A stretch of 64,000 nucleotides of DNA from Clostridioides difficile (GCA_024919175.1 CP103804.1:1302001-1366000), one strand, 5' to 3'; positions 17,596-26,752 are shown, counted from the first letter of the stretch. Notes: generated by a model not told the origin, from the sequence alone. Made by a program: numbers and translations.

Positions 17596-19641
17596 ATGAA
17601 AAAACATAATATTTTATTTGTATCAACTGATGACAAGATAAATATGGATATCTCAGAACAATTAGAAAATATTTTTGGAGAATTTTGCAATATAGATAAT
17701 ATAGTTTACATAGATAAAATAAATATAGAGCTATTAAATTATGAATTAATAGTATGTTCAGATAATGATATAAAAGAATATATACACAATAATATTGATA
17801 AAAATATACCTATTGTGATAATACATCGTACAATAAATATTGAAAATATAAATCAGATAATTAGCATAGAAAATGATTCTGAAGTTATGGTTATAGATGA
17901 TTACAAGGAGTCAGCAGATGAAACAGCTAAGATAATTAAAAAATTAGGTTTAATTCATATTAATCTTATACCATATTATCCAGGGTGTGATAAGGCAAAT
18001 TGCGAGGTTGGAATTATTACAGGTAGTAGAAATAATGTGCCACAAAATGTAAAGCAAATAATTGATATAGGTGATAAAATAATCGATATAAATACAGTCA
18101 TAGAAATTTTTACAAAACTTAATATATCAATAGATAAATTACATATTATCAAAGAAAAATACAATGAAGATACTGTAAGTGGATATAGGTATTATACAAC
18201 TATGAATAAAACTATGAAGAGCTTTTTAGAAATTATTGATGAAGGGATAGCCTCTATTGATAAATTAGGCAAATTTATATATTGTAATAAAATATTCTCA
18301 AATCTAGTTGGAATAGACCAAAATAAAATTATATCTAATAACTTTATGGATTTATTTAGTGACAAAGTTGTTAAAAAAATGTTTTTTCAAGAGGATGAAG
18401 TTAATGATGAAGTAGTAAATTTAAATAATAAAAAACTTATAATTAACAAAGTAAATGTATATGAAAATCATGAACGTGTAAAGAGTATTATAAGTATTAA
18501 AGACATAAGTGGTATGCAGGTACTTGAAGATAAAATATATAATAAATTTCAGACAAAAGGATTTGTATCAAAGTACACATTTGAAAATGTTGTTGGTGAA
18601 AGTAAGATAATAAAAGAAAAGATTAATATTGCAAAAAAAATAGCAGCTACAGATTTTTCAGTTTTAATACTTGGGGAAAATGGAACTGGAAAAGAGATAT
18701 TTGCTCAAGCAATACACAATGAATCTCTGAGAAAGAATAAACCATTTATTGCAGTTAACCTATCTTCTTTGTCGGATACTCTCATTGAAAGTGAACTTTT
18801 TGGTTATGAAGAAGGAAGTTTTACAGGAGCAATAAAAGGTGGAAAAATGGGTATATTTGAAAGAGCTAATACAGGAACAATTTTTTTAGATGAGATAGGA
18901 GATATATCCTTAGATGTACAGCAAAGGCTTTTAAGAGTCCTACAAGAAAAAGAAGTTATGAGAATGGGTGGAAGTAAAATCATCCCAATAGATATTAGAA
19001 TTATAGCTGCAACAAATAAAAATTTAAAGCAGAAAATTAAAGAAGGTTCTTTTAGAGAAGATTTATATTATAGGATTAATGTACTACATATAGAAATACC
19101 CAAACTTAGAGAGCGAAAAGAAGACATTCCTCTTATAAGTGAGTATTTTTTAAATGAAATAAACAGTAATAAATGTTTTACAAAAAAATCAATAGAGGCA
19201 TTAAAACTATATAAGTGGCCAGGAAATGTAAGAGAGCTTAAAAATTTAATATATTATATTGATACTATAGTAGAAGAAGATATTGTGGATTATGACCAGT
19301 TGCCAGAACAATTTAAATTTGAAGCAAATAATATTTTAGTCAATGAAAAATTTGATTCAGTTATTTTAGACCTTAAACAATCAAATTCTTTAAATGAAAG
19401 TATTTGTATATTGAAGAATATAGAAATTTGGAATAATAAAAATATATCATTAGGAAGAAATAAATTACAAGAGATTTTAAAAGAAAAAGATATTATCTTA
19501 AGTGTGGACCAAATAAGACAGAGGATAGATAAATTAAAGAATCACGGATTATTATTATCTGGAATAAAAAAACAGGGTAGCTTTATAACTGATGAAGGAA
19601 AAAATTTTATATCGTATGTAAAAATAAAGGGGGAAATATAG
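17596..19641 (+). CDS. Sigma-54 transcriptional activator with winged-helix-like C-terminus
   Basis: Enhancer-binding protein (681 aa). N-terminal region (about 1-200) resembles a ligand-sensing domain but was not recognised with certainty; PAS-like segment about 205-300 (EIIDEGIASIDKLGKFIYCN); AAA+ domain about 325-560 with GENGTGKE, ELFGYEEGSFTGA and LDEIGDIS. The C-terminus lacks an obvious Fis helix-turn-helix and instead reads LSVDQIRQRIDKLKNHGLLL...GSFITDEGKNF, which looks like a winged helix. Ribosome site AGGAGG before ATG. Its target is very likely the -24/-12 promoter 210 bp downstream driving the dipeptidase operon. Confidence 0.87.
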   Translation: MKKHNILFVSTDDKINMDISEQLENIFGEFCNIDNIVYIDKINIELLNYELIVCSDNDIKEYIHNNIDKNIPIVIIHRTINIENINQIISIENDSEVMVIDDYKESADETAKIIKKLGLIHINLIPYYPGCDKANCEVGIITGSRNNVPQNVKQIIDIGDKIIDINTVIEIFTKLNISIDKLHIIKEKYNEDTVSGYRYYTTMNKTMKSFLEIIDEGIASIDKLGKFIYCNKIFSNLVGIDQNKIISNNFMDLFSDKVVKKMFFQEDEVNDEVVNLNNKKLIINKVNVYENHERVKSIISIKDISGMQVLEDKIYNKFQTKGFVSKYTFENVVGESKIIKEKINIAKKIAATDFSVLILGENGTGKEIFAQAIHNESLRKNKPFIAVNLSSLSDTLIESELFGYEEGSFTGAIKGGKMGIFERANTGTIFLDEIGDISLDVQQRLLRVLQEKEVMRMGGSKIIPIDIRIIAATNKNLKQKIKEGSFREDLYYRINVLHIEIPKLRERKEDIPLISEYFLNEINSNKCFTKKSIEALKLYKWPGNVRELKNLIYYIDTIVEEDIVDYDQLPEQFKFEANNILVNEKFDSVILDLKQSNSLNESICILKNIEIWNNKNISLGRNKLQEILKEKDIILSVDQIRQRIDKLKNHGLLLSGIKKQGSFITDEGKNFISYVKIKGEI

Positions 19642-19677
19642 GGTGTAAAAAGGAAAAAACACCTTAAAAACACCCTA
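19639..19677. promoter_or_regulatory. Candidate upstream activating sequence
   Basis: TAGGGTGT (19639-19646) and ACACCCTA (19670-19677) form an exact inverted repeat, with an additional ACACC at 19659-19663 that also pairs with GGTGT. It overlaps the activator stop codon and lies about 175-210 bp before the -24/-12 promoter, a usual enhancer distance. No T-run follows, which argues against a terminator. Confidence 0.55.
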
Positions 19678-19775
19678 AAAATGGTCTATAATAGTTTTAG
19701 ATAAATAAAGATAATTTTGAATATTAATATGATTGAAAAAATATTAGATTGAAAATAAAAAAGAATATTTCCAAT

Positions 19776-19815
19776 AAACAGTAGTAAATCGCCAATTTAT
19801 TACTGTTTTTATTTT
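19776..19815 (+). terminator. Terminator of the sigma-54 activator gene
   Basis: AAACAGTAGTAAAT / ATTTATTACTGTTT arms around GCC followed by TTATTTTTAT, located between the putative enhancer and the -24/-12 element. It would insulate the operon promoter from activator transcription. Confidence 0.7.
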
Positions 19816-19849
19816 TATAATAATTGAGCCTACAATTAAAGTTTATATT

Positions 19850-19867
19850 TTGGCATGTTAATTGCTT
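19850..19867 (+). promoter_or_regulatory. Sigma-54 (-24/-12) promoter of the dipeptidase operon
   Basis: TTGGCATGTTAATTGCTT has the GG and GC dinucleotides 12 bp apart, as in TGGCAC-N5-TTGCW, 46 bp before the dipeptidase ATG. It follows directly after a sigma-54 activator gene. Confidence 0.85.
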
Positions 19868-19912
19868 TATAGTGTAAATATAAAAAAATTGTAGAACTTG
19901 GAGGAAATTATT

Positions 19913-21112
19913 ATGAAATCAGCTTATAAAGGATATGAAGCCTATAGTTATTTGGAAAAGGGAAAAGATATTTCATCTATTGAAATGTGTAATGGAGACA
20001 AGAGAGTTGATGAGTACCTTATTGAGTTAGATGATGTTCAAGAAGAAAAAGTTAAAAGTATAGTAGATGAAAAAATATTTATATCTTTACATGAACATCC
20101 TGTTTTATTTCCAGAGCATTTAGAAAGAGATATATTTGAATACAATAGAGAAGGTAAACAGAGATGTGCTTATGAAGCATTATCAAGAGGATATTATGAT
20201 GCTATATTTGATAATTTAATGGATGGTGTATGTACAATAACATCTAATTCAGGATGGAAATGGGATGATATATTAATTGATTTAGGTATGAGATTATGTG
20301 ACTTAGCTCATCAAGATTTTGTGATAAAGTGTGAAAAAGTAGAAGATATATATAGAGCCAAAAAAGAAGGAAAAGTAGCTTTGATACCTACATTAGAAGG
20401 GGCTGCACCAATAGAAAATGAACTTGATAGAATAGATATTTTGTATGGATTTGGAATAAGGTTAATGGGTATAACATACAGTGAATCTAATGCATTGGGT
20501 TCAGGATTGAAAGAAGAAAAAGATGGTGGACTTACAAACTTTGGTAGAAAAGCTGTTGAAAGAATGAATAAGATTGGAATGGCTATAGATTGTTCTCATG
20601 TTGGAGTTCAAACTACACTTGATGTTATAGAACACAGTAAAGACCCAATAATATTGAGTCATGTTGGGGCAAGAAGTCTATGGAATACAAAGAGATTAAC
20701 TCCAGATGAAGTACTGATAGCATGTGCAAAAAAGGGTGGAGTTATAGGTGTGGAAGCAGCACCACATACTACAATAACTGAAAAAAACAAAGAACATTCA
20801 ATAGAGTCATTTATGGAACATTTTGAGTATATTAAAAATTTAGTGGGAATAGACCATGTAGCTTTTGGGCCAGATACAGTATACGGTGACCATGTTAAAT
20901 TACATTCAGTGCTAGCTGCTAAATTTGATATAAAAAAGATAACTGGTACAAAGGAACATCCTAAGGTAGAGTATGTGAAAGGTCTTGAAAATCCAACTGA
21001 AACTTCAAAAAATATTGTTAGATATTTAGTAAAACATGGATATAGTGATGAAGAAATAGAAAAGGTATTAGGTGGAAATATACTTAGGGTATTGAATAAA
21101 GTTTGGAAATAA
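19913..21112 (+). CDS. Membrane-dipeptidase family (M19) peptidase
   Basis: Zinc dipeptidase of the M19 (renal dipeptidase) family, 399 aa, cleaving dipeptides and, in several family members, those with a D-residue at the C-terminus. Metal-site regions are ISLHEHPVLF, IPTLEGAAP (bridging Glu), IDCSHVG and ILSHVGARSLW, with FGPDTVYGDH near the end. The first His-x-Asp is replaced by H-E-H. An upstream in-frame TTG at 19898 exists, but TTGGAGG is placed 8 nt before the ATG at 19913. First gene of a sigma-54-driven operon with two membrane proteins and an N-acyl-D-amino-acid deacylase, which points to use of D-residue-containing peptides. Confidence 0.85.
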   Translation: MKSAYKGYEAYSYLEKGKDISSIEMCNGDKRVDEYLIELDDVQEEKVKSIVDEKIFISLHEHPVLFPEHLERDIFEYNREGKQRCAYEALSRGYYDAIFDNLMDGVCTITSNSGWKWDDILIDLGMRLCDLAHQDFVIKCEKVEDIYRAKKEGKVALIPTLEGAAPIENELDRIDILYGFGIRLMGITYSESNALGSGLKEEKDGGLTNFGRKAVERMNKIGMAIDCSHVGVQTTLDVIEHSKDPIILSHVGARSLWNTKRLTPDEVLIACAKKGGVIGVEAAPHTTITEKNKEHSIESFMEHFEYIKNLVGIDHVAFGPDTVYGDHVKLHSVLAAKFDIKKITGTKEHPKVEYVKGLENPTETSKNIVRYLVKHGYSDEEIEKVLGGNILRVLNKVWK

Positions 21113-21161
21113 GGCTTAAATGTTTTAATAAAAATTGAGGATTTATAGGGAGGTCTTTGTA

Positions 21162-21857
21162 ATGGATTATTTAAAATTAGCCAATCATCCACTCTTGTGG
21201 ATAGCAAGTACAGTAGCTGTATCAATAGTAGTAGTACAATCTCTTGTATTTGCTATAAAATCTTGTAAAGTTGGAAAGACGATGGGAATAACTGATAAGC
21301 AAATAAAATCAGCTGTTAAGAGTAGTGCTATTTCAGCTATAGGTCCATCAATGACTATATTTGCTGGGATGGTTTCACTTATAGTAACTATGGGTGGACC
21401 TATAGCATGGATGAGATTATCATTTATAGGGTCTGTAATTTTTGAATCTATGTCAGCTGGGTTTGGAACAGATGCATTAGGGATAACTTTAGGTTCTCCT
21501 GAGATGACAAAAGTAGCATTTACAAATGCAGTTTGGACTATGATATTAGGTTCTTTAGGGTGGATAATATTTACATTATTGTTTGGGCATAAGTTAGATA
21601 AAATAACGAATGTTATTTCTAGTGGTAAGAAATCATTTATACCAATAATATCTCTAGGTGCAATGTTGGGTTCATTTGCATACTTAAATGCTGATAGAGT
21701 GTTGCGTTTTGACAATGGAACAATTGCATGTATAAGTGGAATGATAATAATGGTGATACTATGTATGATTGAAAAAAAGAAAAATATAAAATGGTTAAGA
21801 GAATGGGGACTTACAATATCAATGTTTAGTGGAATGATAATAGGTTCAATAATATAA
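21162..21857 (+). CDS. DUF5058-family membrane protein
   Basis: Integral membrane protein of 231 aa with about five to six hydrophobic helices, starting LANHPLLWIASTVAVSIVVVQS and carrying a conserved-looking GPSMTIFAGMVSLIVTMGGPI stretch. It resembles the DUF5058 family, whose function is not established. The longer frame from 21135 is rejected because GGGAGG precedes the ATG at 21162. It is paired with a second membrane protein 13 bp downstream and lies between a peptidase and an amino-acylase gene, so the two may form an uptake system for the peptide or acyl-amino acid (inference). Confidence 0.75.
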   Translation: MDYLKLANHPLLWIASTVAVSIVVVQSLVFAIKSCKVGKTMGITDKQIKSAVKSSAISAIGPSMTIFAGMVSLIVTMGGPIAWMRLSFIGSVIFESMSAGFGTDALGITLGSPEMTKVAFTNAVWTMILGSLGWIIFTLLFGHKLDKITNVISSGKKSFIPIISLGAMLGSFAYLNADRVLRFDNGTIACISGMIIMVILCMIEKKKNIKWLREWGLTISMFSGMIIGSII

Positions 21858-21870
21858 GGGGGGGAGTTTT

Positions 21871-22548
21871 ATGAGTAAAGTAAAATCTATATACAACGAA
21901 GAGTACTTACCTTTTATGATAAGGTATGGCAGATTGACGTTATCTTTGGGTATTATAGCAGCATTAGTTCCTGGAATAATTTTAAGTTTTGGATTTGGTC
22001 TTATGCCTCCAATATCAGCATTATTAGCAAGTACAATGGCAATCGTTAGTATGAGTGCACCAAATTACATAATAGAGCCAGTTTCCTATTCACCAATTTT
22101 AGGGATACCAGGAACTTATATGAGCTTTCTTTCTGGAAATATATCTAATATGAGACTGCCATGTTCAATAGCAGCTCAAAAAGCAGCAGAAGTTGAATCA
22201 GGAACGGAAGAAGGTTCAATAATATCTACTATAGGAATAGCTGTATCTATCTTAGTAAATATAAGTATTTTGACTTTTGGAGTAATTTTAGGAGGAAGTG
22301 TATTATCTAAAATACCAGCTGAAGTAGTAGAAAAATTGAATTTAATCTTACCAGCTTTGTTTGGGTCAGTGTTTGGACAAGTATTTTTACAAGATAAAAA
22401 GCTAGGATTGGTAGCAATTGTAATAGCTGTATTGACTATTATATTATCAAAACAAGGTATAATACCACAGTCTTTAGTAGTTCTTATATGTGTATTTGGT
22501 ACTATATTGATTGCAAGAGTTATGCATAAAGATAAACTTAAAGACTAA
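21871..22548 (+). CDS. Multi-spanning membrane protein, partner of DUF5058 protein
   Basis: A 225-aa hydrophobic protein with about six helices; recognisable features are PFMIRYGRLTLSLGII at the start, a loop with EPVSYSPILGIPGTYMSFLSG, and GSVFGQVFLQDKKLG. I do not recognise a characterised family. A strong GGGGGGGAG ribosome site precedes the ATG. Its 13-bp spacing from the DUF5058 gene and shared operon suggest a two-component permease; the conserved Ser/Pro/Gly loop would be the place to look for substrate contacts. Confidence 0.72.
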   Translation: MSKVKSIYNEEYLPFMIRYGRLTLSLGIIAALVPGIILSFGFGLMPPISALLASTMAIVSMSAPNYIIEPVSYSPILGIPGTYMSFLSGNISNMRLPCSIAAQKAAEVESGTEEGSIISTIGIAVSILVNISILTFGVILGGSVLSKIPAEVVEKLNLILPALFGSVFGQVFLQDKKLGLVAIVIAVLTIILSKQGIIPQSLVVLICVFGTILIARVMHKDKLKD

Positions 22549-22658
22549 TAAAAAAATAACCTTAGAGGATAGTAACGTTAAAATAGTAAAAAGTTTAAAA
22601 TATAAAGAATTATAGTAAAGGTCACTGAAATAAAATTATATTTTAAGGGGTGAATGAT

Positions 22659-24260
22659 TTGACATATGATTTAGTTTTAAAAAATGGATTTATAGTAGAT
22701 GGTACTGGAGAAAATGGTTTTTATGGAGATATAGCGATTAAAAATAATTTAATAGTAAGAATAGACTCTGATATAAATGATGATACAAATAAAATGATAG
22801 ACTGTCATAAAAAAGTTATAACACCTGGATTTATTGACCCTCATGTTCATGAAGAGATAGTAGCCATACTAGATGGTAAATTTGAAAAATTTCTAAAACA
22901 AGGGGTTACAACAACTATAAATGGTAATTGTGGTCATTCTATAACACCATATTCTTCTGAAAATGTATATGAATATATGTATAAGAATGGTCTATTACTT
23001 GAGGATGAAAAAAAGTATCTTATAGATAAGAATAAACATTGGGATAATTTTACAGAATATTGTGACCTTATATCTAAGAGTAGGATTTCTATTAATATGG
23101 GATTTCTGTTAGGCCATGGTACTATAAGATGGAGTGTTATGGGAGGGTCTAAAGATAGACCACCTACAGAAGAAGAAAAAAGAGAAATAACAGATATAAT
23201 AAATGATGGTATGAAAAGTGGGGCTTTTGGAATATCTACTGGATTGGCATATATACCAAGTAAGTATGCTGATATTGATGAATTAGTTGAGATTGCAAAA
23301 CTAATAAAAGAACATGATGGTATATATACGTCTCATATTAGGGATTACATAGGAAGATATAATGCAGTAAAAGAAACTATAGACGTTGGCGAAAAAAGTG
23401 GAGCTAGAGTACAAGTATCTCATTTAAGTCCAGTTGAAATAGAAGCATTTGATGATATATTAAATGCTAGAGACAATGGTGTTGATATTATGGTTGATAC
23501 AGTACCAAGAAGTTCTGGACATTGTATGAAGAAAAAAAGAGTACTTCAATTTATTATGGCAATATCATCTAGTTTGTTTGAATTAGGTATGGATGGTGTT
23601 ATGGATGCTCTTAGGAATGAGGAAGGAAGAGCCTTGATATTAAAAGAGGCATTTATACTTGGAGATAGGGGAACTATAATACTTCTAAATACCAATGATA
23701 TTGATATGGAAAAGAAATCAATACGTGAGATAGCTATAAAAAGAGGTATAGATGAGAATAAATTATTACTAGATTTACTTTTATATGGAGATGAAGAACT
23801 TATATTTTGCCTAGGTGGAATGTATAGGGGAGATTTTCCTGATAAATTACATGATAAAAAGATAATAAATAATCCATTTGTTATGGTTGGCTCAGATTGT
23901 TTGTTTAGTGTAGGTGGAGATATGTCTTGGTTTGAGCTTCAAAGAAGAGGAGCATTTCCTATTTTCTTTGATATGTATAAAAAATCAGGAGTTAAACTGG
24001 AAGAAGTAGTAAGAAGGGTTACTTCATTGCCAGCTAACCAGTTTAAAATAAAGGATAGAGGTATACTTAAAGAGGGTAAAATAGCTGATATAGCAGTTAT
24101 TGATATGGAAAACTACAGCTATCCTAGGTCTGAAGAGATTGACTTCTCAAATCCACAGTTATTAGCTAAAGGTGTTGAATACGTAATTGTAAATGGGAAA
24201 ATTGCTTTAGAAGAAGGAAAAGTTACTAAAAATCAATGTGGTGAAGTATTAAAAAGATAG
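22659..24260 (+). CDS. N-acyl-D-amino-acid deacylase family amidohydrolase
   Basis: Amidohydrolase-superfamily enzyme (533 aa) of the D-aminoacylase type, which hydrolyses N-acyl-D-amino acids to the free D-amino acid. Start LVLKNGFIVDGTGENGFYGDIAIKNN and the metal motif PGFIDPHVHEE are typical, followed by NGNCGHSI, TSHIRDY, QVSHLSP and VGSDCLF. The frame opens at GTG 22650, but AAGGGG lies 8 nt before a TTG at 22659, which is the best-supported start; no in-frame ATG is near. Last gene of the sigma-54 operon, 101 bp after the membrane pair. Confidence 0.85.
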   Translation: MTYDLVLKNGFIVDGTGENGFYGDIAIKNNLIVRIDSDINDDTNKMIDCHKKVITPGFIDPHVHEEIVAILDGKFEKFLKQGVTTTINGNCGHSITPYSSENVYEYMYKNGLLLEDEKKYLIDKNKHWDNFTEYCDLISKSRISINMGFLLGHGTIRWSVMGGSKDRPPTEEEKREITDIINDGMKSGAFGISTGLAYIPSKYADIDELVEIAKLIKEHDGIYTSHIRDYIGRYNAVKETIDVGEKSGARVQVSHLSPVEIEAFDDILNARDNGVDIMVDTVPRSSGHCMKKKRVLQFIMAISSSLFELGMDGVMDALRNEEGRALILKEAFILGDRGTIILLNTNDIDMEKKSIREIAIKRGIDENKLLLDLLLYGDEELIFCLGGMYRGDFPDKLHDKKIINNPFVMVGSDCLFSVGGDMSWFELQRRGAFPIFFDMYKKSGVKLEEVVRRVTSLPANQFKIKDRGILKEGKIADIAVIDMENYSYPRSEEIDFSNPQLLAKGVEYVIVNGKIALEEGKVTKNQCGEVLKR

Positions 24261-24325
24261 ATTATTAAAAAGATAAAGTCTTAAAAAATAATAAAAATTT
24301 AGAAATCAAATAAATAGATAGTAAG

Positions 24326-24375
24326 AAAAACGAAGAATGATTTTTATTTAAATAAAAATCATTCTTCGTTTTTTC
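24326..24375 (+). terminator. Strong terminator of the dipeptidase operon
   Basis: Near-perfect 24-bp arms (AACGAAGAATGATTTTTATT and its complement) with TTTTTTCTT after; the complementary A-run makes it usable in either direction. Confidence 0.88.
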
Positions 24376-25131
24376 TTATAATAGTAATGAATATTAATTT
24401 ATATCAATAATAAAAAGCATGTATAAGAAGAACTGTACAAAAAATAATTGACTTTTATAATAAAAAATAAATTTTTTTATTTATTGAAATATGTAGAAAA
24501 ATTGGGAAAATGAGTGGTTATAATTTTGAAAAATAAATTTTTTGTAAGTAGATAAAGGCAAACTTCTTTTGAAAGAATGTTAAAAAATACCGAATAAAAG
24601 ATATTTTCAATGTCAGGGAATGAGGAAATAATGAAAAATACTTATTTTTTTATTTATATTAAAATAATATTATATTATAAAATATATACTATGTTTAATT
24701 TAATTAAATAAACGATAAAATATTTATATTTATCCAATAATTAAAATTTTTATGATTGTTTTTAATGATATACATTTAATAAATACATATTTAAAATCAT
24801 AAGTATCTAAAATATTTTTAAATAAAATCTAAAAGATTAGCTATTTGATAAATGTTAACTACTATTTCTTACTTATATAAATAAAGATAAATATAATGTA
24901 TATGAATATAATATATATCAATATATATTATATTTACTAAAATATTGTTATATGGCGAAAATAAAAGATTGTATATATTTTATAAAAATAAATATTAAAA
25001 TAAAAATTGGCAAAAAAATAACATAAATTTAAAAATTAAAGTATTTTAATATTGATTTGATTCTACAAATTGATTATTATTTTTACTTTAATAACTCTAA
25101 ATAAAACTAAAATTAAATTATCAGAATAATC
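24376..25131. other. Long A/T-rich noncoding stretch
   Basis: About 750 bases with very low G+C, no supported open frame, no recognised RNA gene and no clear repeat. I see nothing in it beyond poly-A/T tracts; it may simply separate two operons or hold a decayed segment. Confidence 0.5.
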
Positions 25132-25160
25132 TTGACAGTGTGAAATCGTGACTGTATAAT
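25132..25160 (+). promoter_or_regulatory. Consensus SigA promoter of the first NCS2 permease
   Basis: TTGACA (25132-25137), 17-bp spacer, TATAAT (25155-25160): a perfect match to the vegetative consensus. Transcription would begin near 25167-25170, leaving a leader of about 245 nt before the ATG at 25414. Confidence 0.85.
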
Positions 25161-25169
25161 ACAATTAAA

Positions 25170-25413
25170 AATCGGATTAATTACCTAGCTTACAAAAAAT
25201 AAAAATAATGCTCAAATCAAATGTTTTATTTTTTTAGTAACTAATCCTCCGCCACTCCTTAAATTAGAGCTTTTCTAATTTCAAAATGTATTATTAAAAT
25301 TTCATAATGTAACTGTGCAATATTTATTAGGCTCTAACTTTTAAGGTTACTAATAATTTATTACATGGCTCCATACATTTGGCGGCAATGGCGGGAGCGA
25401 TAAGGGGTAAGAT
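25170..25413 (+). ncRNA. Structured 5' leader (candidate riboswitch, class not recognised)
   Basis: Helix set A pairs 25174-25184 with 25237-25247 (GGATTAATTAC / GTAACTAATCC) and 25194-25204 with 25224-25234. Set B pairs 25234-25241 with 25346-25353 (TTAGTAAC / GTTACTAA) and 25257-25270 with 25331-25346 (CCTTAAATTAGAGC / GCTCTAA, TTTAAGG). A and B compete for 25237-25241. Set B leaves CCTCCGCCA (25246-25254) in a bulge that complements TGGCGGGAG (25389-25397), while CTCCTTA (25255-25261) can pair the ribosome site TAAGGGG (25401-25407). This suggests control of translation. It does not match the purine aptamer or the T-box. Confidence 0.6.
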
Positions 25414-26739
25414 ATGGAAAATTACAAGTATGGATTTAATGACAAGCCAAAGCTTCTAACAGCAATACCGCTTAGTATGCAACATGTTTTTTCTGCTTTT
25501 GCAGGTACTATGTCGGGTGCTATTTTAGTAGCTGTGGGCATGGGTCTCTCACTAAGTGAGACTGCATTTTTGATTCAATGTTCGATGTTGATTGCAGGAG
25601 TGAGCACCATACTGCAATCTATGGGAATTGGACCAGTAGGGTCACGGTTACCAATTGTTACTGGTGGAAGTTTCACCTTTGTAGCACCATTAATTGCCTT
25701 AAGTACAAATAGTGATGTTGGTATTGCTGGAGCTTTTGGAGCAGTACTTGTAGGAAGTCTAGTTTTAACTTTAGTAGGACCTCTTGCAGTAAAATATTTA
25801 CATAAATATTTTACACCTACAGTTACAGGAAGTGTTGTTTTGGCAGTAGGTTTATCACTTATGAGCTCTTCATTTGACTACGCAGTATCTTTTGATGCTC
25901 ATGGACCTAATGTAGTTGCTAATTTTTCTTTAGCTGTATTTACATTGTTGTTGACACTTATTTTAAATCAATTCGGAAAAGGTTTTCTAAAGGTGGCCTC
26001 TATAATAATCTCAATCATAGTAGGGTATGTGGTAGCAGTAATATTTGGCATGGTTGATTTTTCTAGTATGGCACAAGCAAATTGGTTTGCAATGCCAAAG
26101 CCTATATACTGGGGATTGGAGTTCAACTTGGGAGCCATTATAACCATATGTACGATTCATATTGTGACAGTTATGGAAATAATAGGAGATACAACAGGTG
26201 TTGTCAGTTCTGTTGAAAACCGTCTACCTACACAAAAAGAATTGATGAGAGCTGTTAGGGCTGATGGAGTAGGAAGTTGTTTTGCAGCTTTGTTTAATGG
26301 GCTTCCAGTCATATCAGGTAGTCCAAACATAGGAATAATATGTATGACAGGAGTAGCAAGTAGGTACATAGTAGCACTTGGAGGAGTAATGTTAGGGGTA
26401 TTAGCATTTTTCCCAAAGTTTGCCCAGATATTAGCTTTAACACCAGACCCAGTTATTGGAGGGACTTTAGTTATGATGTTTGGAACAATTGCATCATCAG
26501 GTATTAAGGTTATTGGAATGGGAAAGATGACAAATCGTAATATAACAATTTTAGCAGTTTCGTTGGGCATTGGTATGGGTGGTTATTTTAATCAAGCTGC
26601 ATTAGCATTTTTACCAAGCATTGTGGTCACTTTAATGACTGGTATATCTGGAACAGCTCTATTATCTTTAATACTAAATATCATATTGCCTAAGGAAAAA
26701 GAAGATGTAGCGGAAAGTAAAGTAAGTTGTAAAGCTTAG
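25414..26739 (+). CDS. NCS2 family nucleobase permease (xanthine/urate class)
   Basis: Membrane symporter of 441 aa (usual NCS2 length) for xanthine, urate or a related oxo-purine. The family signature [QEP]-N-x-G-x4-T is intact in SGSPNIGIICMTGVASR; other hallmarks are IPLSMQHVFSAFAGTM at the start and GGSFTFVAPL. It is preceded by a consensus promoter and long structured leader and followed by terminator repeats, so it is probably transcribed mainly on its own. Xanthine-dehydrogenase-like genes follow, consistent with a purine-like substrate. Specificity is not provable from sequence. Confidence 0.87.
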   Translation: MENYKYGFNDKPKLLTAIPLSMQHVFSAFAGTMSGAILVAVGMGLSLSETAFLIQCSMLIAGVSTILQSMGIGPVGSRLPIVTGGSFTFVAPLIALSTNSDVGIAGAFGAVLVGSLVLTLVGPLAVKYLHKYFTPTVTGSVVLAVGLSLMSSSFDYAVSFDAHGPNVVANFSLAVFTLLLTLILNQFGKGFLKVASIIISIIVGYVVAVIFGMVDFSSMAQANWFAMPKPIYWGLEFNLGAIITICTIHIVTVMEIIGDTTGVVSSVENRLPTQKELMRAVRADGVGSCFAALFNGLPVISGSPNIGIICMTGVASRYIVALGGVMLGVLAFFPKFAQILALTPDPVIGGTLVMMFGTIASSGIKVIGMGKMTNRNITILAVSLGIGMGGYFNQAALAFLPSIVVTLMTGISGTALLSLILNIILPKEKEDVAESKVSCKA

Positions 26740-26752
26740 AGAAAGTAATTCT

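Noticed and set aside
20659..21225. 188-aa minus-strand open frame
   Set aside because: Antisense to the dipeptidase gene and its 3' gap; Ser/Phe/Pro-rich translation typical of shadow frames.
24376..25131. A hidden small gene or CRISPR-like repeat in the long A/T-rich gap
   Set aside because: No start with ribosome site, no spaced identical repeats; similarities are simple A/T tracts.
25170..25413. Purine riboswitch, T-box or molybdenum-cofactor RNA before the NCS2 permease
   Set aside because: The purine aptamer core, the T-box TGGNACC core and a convincing molybdenum-cofactor fold were not found. A short TACATGGCT resemblance to the moaA leader is too small to count. Kept as an unclassified structured leader.
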